A model generated the notes under the pieces. It was not told the origin of the DNA. It saw only the letters and a list, made by a program, of their open reading frames with translations, and searched no databases. Made by a program: the position numbers and the translations under genes. Below are positions 1 through 10,276 of a stretch of DNA of 10,276 nucleotides, piece after piece. Positions within the stretch are counted from its first letter, which is position 1; each line of letters opens with the position of its first letter. The DNA is from DALYLB01 sp046154695 (GTDB taxonomy: Bacteria; Acidobacteriota; Blastocatellia; RBC074): the NCBI GenBank assembly GCA_046154695.1, contig JBJXFI010000405.1, forward strand, positions 1 to 10,276. The letters run 5' to 3'.

Positions 1-57
1 GCCTTCAGGCGGCCAGTCTCGACCACGCCTGGCCGCCTGAAGGCGGAACTCCAAACG
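1..57. repeat. Palindromic intergenic repeat, incomplete at the window edge
   Basis: Bases 1-16 (GCCTTCAGGCGGCCAG) are perfectly complementary to bases 29-44 around a 12-base loop (17-28). Each arm also contains a smaller palindrome, such as CCGCC-TGAA-GGCGG at 33-46. The flank 45-57 is the reverse complement of CGTTTGGAGTTCC, which reappears with one change at the right edge. The left partner of that flank would lie before base 1, so the full element probably has arms of about 29 bp. It begins about 9 bases past the stop of the transglutaminase gene, so its RNA could fold into a strong 3'-end hairpin. Whether a T-run follows cannot be seen. The look is that of REP-like dispersed repeats in environmental genomes. 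That family assignment is from memory and unchecked. Confidence 0.75.
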
Positions 58-66
58 GCCGTGCCG

Positions 67-2313
67 TCACTTCTCTTTTGCCCGTCGTGAACGAGCGAGT
101 TCGGTCTTCAGGTCGCGAAGCAGGCGGGCGATCCCGGCGGCTTCCGCGTCGGACAGCGGATGATCGCCGAAGCGCGTTTGCTGGTAGAGCGTCGTGATCT
201 CGTTGACGGCGGGAAGATCGACCTGCGCGGCGAACTCCGCCGGCGTCTGATGGGGCGCACGGCGATGGCCGGCGTGTGCGAGCGTCCGCAGCATCTCCTG
301 ATAAAAGGCGATCGCCGATCCCGGCGCATCGCGCTTGAACCGGCGCCGCCACCCGGCATGACTCCGCCGCCAGAGCAGAACGAGGCCGACCAGGCCCGCC
401 GTGGACAAGGAACCGAGAAACAGCGCGCGAGGAACCCCGGAAGGGCGTTCCTCCTCGGGCGGAACCTGTGCCTCGCCCGGTCCGCGTTCGCGGCCCCGCT
501 CCCGCCACCGATCGATCCGCCGCGAAAAATCCGCGGACCATTCCAGCCACTTGAGCGGAGAATCGATCCGCATCGAGGCGAACCAGTTTCGCGCGGTCTG
601 CGCGATCAGGAGCTGCTTTCCGGTGTCATAGCCGACGACCTGCTCCAGCCAGAACATCTCCATCGCCTCGCTGTATCGCCGAAACCAGGCCGCCCACCCG
701 TCGGGATCGTAGAAGTTCAATCCCGCCGCCGGCGTCGGATCGAAGGTCACCCAGCCGCTCTTCGGAAAGAACACCTCGACCCAGGAATGCGCGTCCGACT
801 GCCGCACCGTATAGATGTCGGCGGCGCGGTTGTATTCGCCGGTCTGGAACCCATTGACCAGCCGCGCAGGCACCCGGCGGGCCCGCAGCATCAGCACCAT
901 CGCCGAGGCGAAATATTCGCAGTGGCCTTCCTTTACATTGAACAGGAAATCGGCGACCGGATCGCCGTCATCGACCCGCTTCAGATCGAGCGTGTAGCCA
1001 TAGCTCTCCCGAAGGTGCCGCTCGATCCGCTGCGCGATCTCCAATTGCGTCAAGGCGCCCCGTGTGACCTCATTGGCCAGCGCCGTGATCCGGGTGTCGT
1101 GCTCGCGAGGGAGCTGCAGGTACCGTTGCGTGATCTCCCGGGAATAGTTGCGGGTGTTGTCCGCGGCCAGCTCCTCATCCGAGGGAATGAGCGTATCGGA
1201 GTAGACCGCGTATTCGAGTTTGAAATAGGAATGGTCCTCGGTCCACAATCCATCCCCCGCGTCGCGCGAGAGCTCGCGAAGGCCCGTCAAAACGACCGGC
1301 CGCGGCGCGGCGAAGAGGACGTTGATGTTGAGCGGCTCCAGAAAGAATCGCTGCTCGGTCGAGGCGCGCGTCCACAGCTTCTCATCCACCGAAAAACTGT
1401 CTCCGCTGCGGCGAATCCGCTGGGCGGAATCCCGCCCGGCTTCGAGGCTCCAGCTCTGCCCGTCGTAATAATCGAGCGTCACGCCCCGCCACCGAAGCGC
1501 CCGCGGCGGCTGGCTGAGCGGGTATTTGACCCGGACCCGCATGACCACTTGCGGATTCTGCTTGACCTGCGCGACCTCCCCCAGCCGCACACTGTCGGAA
1601 AACCCGACCAGCGTCTCCGTGCTCAACAGGCCATTGCGCCCCTTGCCGCGCACCATCCGGGGCATCACCAGAAACAGCGGCGCCGCCAGCAGCAGGATCA
1701 TCGCCAGCACCAGAGACGAGGTCAGCAACAGGTGGCGGCCGCCCGGCGCCCCCACGCGACGCCGGGTGGCCTGCGTCTGCCGATAGAACTCGGCTTCGAG
1801 CGCCACCTCCGCGCCCGGAGATCGTTCGGCCTGCAGCGCCGCGAAATGCATTTGCGTGTGGCGAATTTCGTAACTCACCAGGGTCGAGAGCGCGGCCAAC
1901 AGATAGAACCCCATCAGCAGCAGGAACGCCGCATCCACCATCATCCCCGCCGTCATCAACGTCAGGCAGAACGATACCAGGTAGAGCCAGAGCCAGTCGC
2001 GCCCCGATTTCCATCGCAGCAGCTTCAACGAGGAGGCGAAGAGCGTCAGATCGATCACCGTCTCGATGGCCGGCATGTCGAAAAAGCGCCAGGCCGCAAA
2101 CGCGAGCAGCAGGCATCCGACCATCAACAAGTTCGCCCACCCCTTCGAGATCGCCCAGCCCACGCGCGCCGTGTCGATCAGCCATCCCATCCCCAGCACG
2201 CCCGTGAAGAGCGCGATCACCATGAGGCTCAGCCGTCCCGTCGAGATCAGCATAACGAAGCTGGCCGTCAACAGCGCGTAAGAGGAGAGCAGAAAGTAGC
2301 GGTAGAGATCCAT
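67..2313 (-). CDS. TgpA-like membrane transglutaminase (DUF3488 / transglutaminase-core / DUF4129 layout)
   Basis: This 748-residue protein is close to the usual length for TgpA-type membrane transglutaminases. About six hydrophobic segments fill residues 5-147 and another lies near 195-216; together these are the DUF3488-type N-terminal region. A large soluble part (about 220-625) follows and should face the periplasm or outside. It carries the papain-like transglutaminase core, with a visible triad of Cys465 in GHCEYFAS, His509 in AHSW and Asp525 in FDPTP. One more membrane segment (about 628-648) leads to a charged helical tail (660-748) resembling DUF4129. The start is firm: ATG directly follows the TAG of the DUF58 gene, with GAGGTG (2317-2322) just upstream. 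It is the last gene of a moxR-DUF58-transglutaminase operon and has a palindromic repeat past its stop. The family includes P. aeruginosa TgpA, reported as essential, but its substrate is unsettled. An acyl-transfer or peptidase-like reaction is expected from the triad; the target is unknown. Confidence 0.93.
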   Translation of the reverse strand: MDLYRYFLLSSYALLTASFVMLISTGRLSLMVIALFTGVLGMGWLIDTARVGWAISKGWANLLMVGCLLLAFAAWRFFDMPAIETVIDLTLFASSLKLLRWKSGRDWLWLYLVSFCLTLMTAGMMVDAAFLLLMGFYLLAALSTLVSYEIRHTQMHFAALQAERSPGAEVALEAEFYRQTQATRRRVGAPGGRHLLLTSSLVLAMILLLAAPLFLVMPRMVRGKGRNGLLSTETLVGFSDSVRLGEVAQVKQNPQVVMRVRVKYPLSQPPRALRWRGVTLDYYDGQSWSLEAGRDSAQRIRRSGDSFSVDEKLWTRASTEQRFFLEPLNINVLFAAPRPVVLTGLRELSRDAGDGLWTEDHSYFKLEYAVYSDTLIPSDEELAADNTRNYSREITQRYLQLPREHDTRITALANEVTRGALTQLEIAQRIERHLRESYGYTLDLKRVDDGDPVADFLFNVKEGHCEYFASAMVLMLRARRVPARLVNGFQTGEYNRAADIYTVRQSDAHSWVEVFFPKSGWVTFDPTPAAGLNFYDPDGWAAWFRRYSEAMEMFWLEQVVGYDTGKQLLIAQTARNWFASMRIDSPLKWLEWSADFSRRIDRWRERGRERGPGEAQVPPEEERPSGVPRALFLGSLSTAGLVGLVLLWRRSHAGWRRRFKRDAPGSAIAFYQEMLRTLAHAGHRRAPHQTPAEFAAQVDLPAVNEITTLYQQTRFGDHPLSDAEAAGIARLLRDLKTELARSRRAKEK

Positions 2314-3606
2314 CTACACCTCGTCAAACCCGATCGTCCGGACATTCGGCGAGGCGTTCTCGCGCGAATGGGGGGTGATCAGAATCCGGCATGCATCCTC
2401 AGCCGGCTGGTCGCCGCCGCTCGCGTCTGCGGCATCGGCCGGCGGCGCCGACACCGGCTCGGCTTCCGCCAGCAGCCGCAGCATTTGATGAAGATGCTGC
2501 GCGCCATCCCCGAAACCGGTGTCCTCCGGACCGCAAATGAGGCGGACCTCGGCCCCTTCCTCGATAAACCTCTTGAGCAGGCCGGCGGCAAACGCGACCG
2601 CGCGCTCAAATAGATCCGGAAACCCCTCCTCCGCGGCGCGCTCCTCGCTGACCGCCGCATCGAAGACCACCGTCACCCGCCAGTCGTCCTCGCGGGTGAA
2701 TTCACGCACCATGAGATTCGACGTCTTCGCGGTCGCCTTCCAGTCGATGTGATGATGATGGTCGCTGGTCTGATACCGCCGAATGGCATGCAGATCGCTC
2801 CCCGCGCCCTTCATCCGGCTCTCCATTCTTCCCTGCGCCTGTCGCACCAGAGCCTCGAATCGACCGGCGCTGGCGGGCGCCGGATAGACCACGATCTCCC
2901 CCTCCGTCTCGACCAGGCGGCGCTGCTCGATGAAACCCAGCGGAAATCGCGTCCCCAGAACCATCCCCCGAATGTGATAGACGCCCCGCTTCGGATAGAT
3001 CCGAACCTGCCGCGAAACCGCTTCCGTGCCCGCCGGAATCAGGGGAACGTAACACAACTCCGTCAGCCGCGGCTCTACGGCGGCCTTCCCTCCCGCCTCC
3101 AAAATGGCCACGCCAATCGAAAACGCCGGCAACGCCCGCTTTCGATTCATGAGCGTGATGTCGAACGGCGCCTGCTCCCCGGCGAAGAGCTGTTCGGGAT
3201 ATCGGGCCGAAATCCTGACCCGGCTCAGACTCAGCCGCGACCCCAGCAGCGAAACGAACATCGTCGCCAGCAAAACCGACAGAAACAGATACAGCAGATT
3301 GTTGCCGCTGCTCAACGACAGAATCGCCACCAGCAGAATCAACGCCGAAAAGACCAGCCCCGGCGTGGTCACCTGCAGCGAATAATCGGAATGCAGGGTT
3401 GCGCTCTGGGCGAGCTTCACGACGATATAGAGGGCGATGATCACCGCCAGCGCGATCGCCAGCTTTGCGCTGAGCGCTCCCACCTCGGTGCTCCCATCGC
3501 GGTTCGCCAGCTCCGAAACCACCATCGCGCACACCGCCGCCATGGTCAGCAACGCCATCGTCAGCATAAATCGGAGCGATTGTCTTTGTTTGAGAAAACG
3601 GAACAT
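2314..3606 (-). CDS. DUF58 family membrane protein with vWA-like C-terminal region
   Basis: This 430-residue protein has two hydrophobic segments at about 11-33 and 46-66. A hairpin pair at about 84-125 surrounds the sequence SGNNLLYLFL, typical of the DUF58 N-terminus. Most DUF58 proteins I know have only the later pair, so the first 75 residues look like an added two-helix extension. A beta-rich middle (130-245) precedes the DUF58 signature at about 266-303: GAGSDLHAIRRYQTSD, then four histidines (283-286) and IDWKATAKT. The C-terminal region begins like a vWA fold (VVFDAAVSE, 313-321), but the metal-site pattern is DxAxS rather than DxSxS. A low-complexity stretch rich in Ala, Pro and Asp lies at 384-405. 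Its partner is expected to be the MoxR ATPase encoded 140 bases upstream. The transglutaminase gene follows with zero spacing, implying coupled translation. The ATG has no good Shine-Dalgarno sequence, so the exact start is less certain; Met14 is an alternative. Confidence 0.92.
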   Translation of the reverse strand: MFRFLKQRQSLRFMLTMALLTMAAVCAMVVSELANRDGSTEVGALSAKLAIALAVIIALYIVVKLAQSATLHSDYSLQVTTPGLVFSALILLVAILSLSSGNNLLYLFLSVLLATMFVSLLGSRLSLSRVRISARYPEQLFAGEQAPFDITLMNRKRALPAFSIGVAILEAGGKAAVEPRLTELCYVPLIPAGTEAVSRQVRIYPKRGVYHIRGMVLGTRFPLGFIEQRRLVETEGEIVVYPAPASAGRFEALVRQAQGRMESRMKGAGSDLHAIRRYQTSDHHHHIDWKATAKTSNLMVREFTREDDWRVTVVFDAAVSEERAAEEGFPDLFERAVAFAAGLLKRFIEEGAEVRLICGPEDTGFGDGAQHLHQMLRLLAEAEPVSAPPADAADASGGDQPAEDACRILITPHSRENASPNVRTIGFDEV

Positions 3607-3746
3607 ATGGTGAACACGCCTGGGGGGACAAACCGGGTTGGCGCACGGATTTTACGAAGCAGTACGGATCACACCGGATCTTGCCGCATTATCGTACGCA
3701 TCCATTTCCTCTCGTCCCTCTGGCCCCTCCGGCCTATCTCGCCATC

Positions 3747-4694
3747 TCAGATCGGCACCTGCGCGCCCCGGAGGATCTCATCGAGAACGGTATCGGTGTC
3801 GGGGCCGGCCCCGCGGCGGCCCTGGTAGCGGGGATGGAGGGCGATGCGGTGCCCGAAGACCGGCAGGACGAGCCGCTTGATGTCATCGGCGATGCAGTAG
3901 GCGCGATCTTCCGAAAAGGCGAGCGCCTGCGCGGCGCGATGCAGCGCCAGGGTCCCGCGCGGGCTGACGCCCAGCTCGATCATCTCCGAGTGTCGCGTCG
4001 TGTCGACGATCCCCATCAGATAATCGAGCAGCGACTCATCCACCCGCACATTCCGCACCTCTTCCTGCAGATCGAGGACATCATCGCCGCTCATCACGGG
4101 CGTAATCTGCTCCAGGGGATGATGATGCTTCTGGGCGCGGAGGATCTCCTTCTCCTCCTCGATGGTCGGATATCCCATGCGCACGCGCATCAGAAAGCGG
4201 TCGAGTTGCGATTCCGGCAGCGGATAGGTCCCGTGATGTTCGAGCGGGTTCTGGGTGGCCAGGACCAGAAAGGGCTTCGGCAGATCGTACGTGCGGTCCT
4301 CGATCGTCACATGCCCCTCGGCCATCGCCTCCAAAAGGCTGCTTTGCGTCTTGGGCGTCGTGCGGTTGATCTCGTCGGCCAGAACGACGTTCGCGAAGAT
4401 CGGGCCGGGCTTGAATTCAAACTCTCCGCGGGGCTGGTGATAGATCGAGACGCCGAGAATGTCCGAGGGCAGCATGTCGCTCGTGAACTGGATGCGCTGG
4501 AAGCTGCACTCAAGGCAGCGCGCGATCGTGTGCGCCAGCGTCGTCTTGCCGACCCCCGGGACGTCCTCCACCAGCAGATGCCCGCCCGCCAGCAATGCCA
4601 CGATCGCCAGATGAACCGACTCCGATTTGCCCCGGATCACCGTTTCGACCGTTTGTTGAAGCTCACGCAACCGGCGTGTCGTAGTGATAACCAA
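3747..4694 (-). CDS. moxR: MoxR-family AAA+ ATPase
   Basis: This is a cytoplasmic chaperone-like ATPase thought to remodel or activate vWA-domain partners, here most likely the DUF58 protein. Counting from the upstream TTG at 4730, all core motifs are visible: Walker A GVGKTT (59-64), Walker B VVLADEINR (115-123), sensor 1 in LATQNP (157-162), the Arg-finger region ESQLDRF (173-179) and sensor 2 in SPRGTLAL (256-263). The C-terminal lid helices follow. The open frame runs back to 4730 (327 residues), but that TTG has no ribosome site. I prefer the TTG at 4692-4694, which has GAGGT at 4701-4705 with 6-base spacing and gives 315 residues, a normal size. The gene is first in the minus-strand trio. 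The 140-base gap to the DUF58 gene shows no gene and no clear terminator, so co-transcription is likely. moxR is a family name here, not a claim of orthology to the methanol-oxidation gene. Confidence 0.93.
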   Translation of the reverse strand: MVITTTRRLRELQQTVETVIRGKSESVHLAIVALLAGGHLLVEDVPGVGKTTLAHTIARCLECSFQRIQFTSDMLPSDILGVSIYHQPRGEFEFKPGPIFANVVLADEINRTTPKTQSSLLEAMAEGHVTIEDRTYDLPKPFLVLATQNPLEHHGTYPLPESQLDRFLMRVRMGYPTIEEEKEILRAQKHHHPLEQITPVMSGDDVLDLQEEVRNVRVDESLLDYLMGIVDTTRHSEMIELGVSPRGTLALHRAAQALAFSEDRAYCIADDIKRLVLPVFGHRIALHPRYQGRRGAGPDTDTVLDEILRGAQVPI

Positions 4695-4700
4695 ACCGCT

Positions 4701-4705
4701 ACCTC
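4701..4705 (-). promoter_or_regulatory. Ribosome binding site that decides the moxR start
   Basis: On the minus strand GAGGT is followed by six bases and then TTG at 4692-4694. The upstream TTG at 4728-4730 is preceded only by a T-rich stretch with no purine-rich site. This supports a 315-residue product over the 327-residue open frame. Confidence 0.55.
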
Positions 4706-4761
4706 GTCGATAAATCCGAAATCTGTGCAAAAAAGCGAATGTTGCCGAATATCGCTTTTAC

Positions 4762-4784
4762 GGAAGGGCCCCGGGCCCGGTTCC
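4762..4784. repeat. GC-rich imperfect hairpin between ggt-like and moxR genes
   Basis: GGAA (4762-4765) pairs with TTCC (4781-4784). Inside it, GGGC (4766-4769) can pair with GCCC (4775-4778) around a five-base loop, leaving a GG bulge. The section 4771-4780, CCGGGCCCGG, is itself a 10-bp palindrome. It lies about 70 bases upstream of the preferred moxR start. No T-run follows on either strand, so I do not call a terminator. It could be part of the moxR leader, or chance in GC-rich DNA. Confidence 0.3.
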
Positions 4785-4858
4785 AGCAATAACGCCCGCG
4801 AATGTATCACGGTTCAACAAGCGGGCGAAAGCGGCCCGCCCACGGCATTGATGAGGAG

Positions 4859-4947
4859 GAGAACGGAACAGACGGAAATAACGGAACAAACGGAGCCGCA
4901 CAATCCCTGGCTCCGTTTGTTCCGTTATTTCCGTCTGTTCCGTTCTC
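4859..4947. repeat. Perfect 39-bp inverted repeat (11-base loop) built from 9-bp tandem units
   Basis: Bases 4859-4897 are an exact reverse complement of 4909-4947, with the 11 bases 4898-4908 as loop. The left arm is itself periodic. ACGGAACAG, ACGGAAATA, ACGGAACAA and ACGGAGCCG follow one another at 4863-4871, 4872-4880, 4881-4889 and 4890-4898, sharing ACGGA every nine bases. The composition is less GC-rich than the flanking genes. The element starts 14 bases past the TAA of the GGT-like gene, so the transcript would end in a very stable hairpin. No T-run follows on the minus strand, so it is not a textbook intrinsic terminator. A dispersed repeat, a MITE-like element or a 3'-end stabilizer are all possible. 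Confidence 0.9.
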
Positions 4948-4961
4948 GCTGTTTTCGCGCC

Positions 4962-6788
<1,827 letters not shown>

Positions 6789-6886
6789 CTTTAGTTCTCC
6801 GATGATTTGAACGGGTTGACTCCGAATGCGGGAAAGGTAGCGCAATTCGCCCATTTTCGCCAGCATCGAATTCCTACCGCGGCCGG

Positions 6887-6915
6887 TAAACAAATTCGAA
6901 ACGACAATGTATGAT
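6887..6915 (+). promoter_or_regulatory. Candidate sigma70-type promoter for the propeller gene
   Basis: TAAACA (6887-6892) and TATGAT (6910-6915) are separated by 17 bases and match the -35 and -10 consensus at four and five of six positions. Transcription would start near 6922 and give a leader of roughly 110 bases that includes both palindromes at 6941-6950 and 6974-6987. The match is by eye only. No equally good promoter was seen for the divergent GGT-like gene. Confidence 0.35.
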
Positions 6916-6940
6916 CTCCCCGTCCATGACGCTTCCCAAA

Positions 6941-6950
6941 ATTCATGAAT
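6941..6950. promoter_or_regulatory. Short palindrome ATTCATGAAT in the divergent intergenic region
   Basis: A perfect 10-bp palindrome lies in an AT-rich patch between the divergent GGT-like and propeller genes. It sits just past the candidate promoter at 6887-6915. It could be an operator half or a full site for a dimeric regulator. A palindrome this short can also arise by chance. Confidence 0.25.
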
Positions 6951-6973
6951 AGTTTCCGTCAAAGGAGCCCGCC

Positions 6974-6987
6974 GCGGAGATCTCCGC
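6974..6987. promoter_or_regulatory. 14-bp perfect palindrome GCGGAGATCTCCGC upstream of the propeller gene
   Basis: The sequence is fully self-complementary with no spacer, which suits a dimeric DNA-binding protein better than an RNA hairpin. It ends 43 bases before the ATG at 7031 and lies downstream of the candidate promoter, where a repressor could block transcription. No regulator gene is in the window. Confidence 0.35.
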
Positions 6988-7030
6988 CCAACGAGGCCCC
7001 TGGCGACGATTTCTCTCTATCGAGGTTCAC

Positions 7031-10249
<3,219 letters not shown>

Positions 10250-10263
10250 TTTCATTGGACCCT

Positions 10264-10276
10264 CGTTTGGCGTTCC
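10264..10276. repeat. Truncated second copy of the left-edge repeat (flank only)
   Basis: CGTTTGGCGTTCC matches the reverse complement of 45-57 (CGTTTGGAGTTCC) at 12 of 13 bases. As on the left, it lies just past a stop codon (TAA at 10247-10249, 14 bases away) and points away from the gene. The window ends where the palindromic arm would begin. Confidence 0.6.

Noticed and set aside
160..2613. Plus-strand open frame of 817 codons
   Set aside because: It lies opposite the transglutaminase and DUF58 genes. Its product is rich in Arg, Pro, Gln and His without any recognizable fold or motif, as expected for the antisense of high-GC coding DNA.
2744..2766. GAT-rich microsatellite-like run inside the DUF58 gene
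   Set aside because: It is short and encodes the in-frame His stretch of the DUF58 signature. Codons explain it without invoking a contingency locus.
3607..3746. Separate promoter for the DUF58 gene in the 140-base gap
   Set aside because: A GATAAT-like hexamer exists on the minus strand near 3690, but I see no acceptable -35 at the right distance.
4859..4947. Classic rho-independent terminator for the GGT-like gene
   Set aside because: The stem is very strong, but no T-run follows on the minus strand, and the 39-bp perfect periodic stem is unlike normal terminators. Kept as a repeat.

Overview
The window is a high-GC bacterial stretch (roughly 60-65 % GC, judged by eye) with five complete protein genes. 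Four lie on the minus strand and one on the plus strand. It shows no RNA gene, CRISPR array, transposase or integrase. The secreted VPS10/Asp-box propeller of about 1,070 residues, the MoxR-DUF58-transglutaminase set and the short palindromic repeats between genes resemble environmental Acidobacteriota, with Verrucomicrobiota, Gemmatimonadota and similar soil lineages as alternatives. No marker gene here settles the phylum.

Layout by position. Positions 1-57 hold part of a palindromic dispersed repeat, just past the 3' end of the first gene. Positions 67-4694 (minus) hold the conserved trio in transcription order: MoxR-family AAA+ ATPase (3747-4694), DUF58 membrane protein with a C-terminal vWA-like region (2314-3606), and TgpA-like membrane transglutaminase (67-2313). 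The last two genes abut exactly, stop codon against start codon. Positions 4695-4961 carry a GC-rich hairpin and a striking perfect 39-bp inverted repeat built from a 9-bp tandem unit. Positions 4962-6788 (minus) hold a secreted gamma-glutamyltranspeptidase-family Ntn hydrolase whose substrate-recognition residues look replaced. Positions 6789-7030 are a divergent promoter region with two short perfect palindromes. Positions 7031-10249 (plus) hold a very large secreted two-propeller Asp-box protein. Positions 10264-10276 carry the start of a second copy of the left-edge repeat.

The MoxR ATPase is expected to act as a chaperone-like remodeler on the DUF58 protein's vWA-like region. The transglutaminase would expose its Cys-His-Asp active site outside the cytoplasmic membrane. 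Together they form a membrane or cell-envelope module whose substrate is unknown. The GGT-like hydrolase and the propeller protein are divergently transcribed and both have signal peptides. They may share regulation and work outside the cytoplasm on peptides or glycans, but that link is inference from position.

The most unusual signals are the repeats. The last 13 bases of the window followed by its first 16 rebuild the 29-base repeat arm at 29-57 with one mismatch. This means either that both edges fall at the same point in two copies of one repeat (a likely assembly break), or that the ends join. I found no convincing undescribed multi-gene system. The closest candidates for novelty are the repeats and the GGT paralog with its altered pocket.
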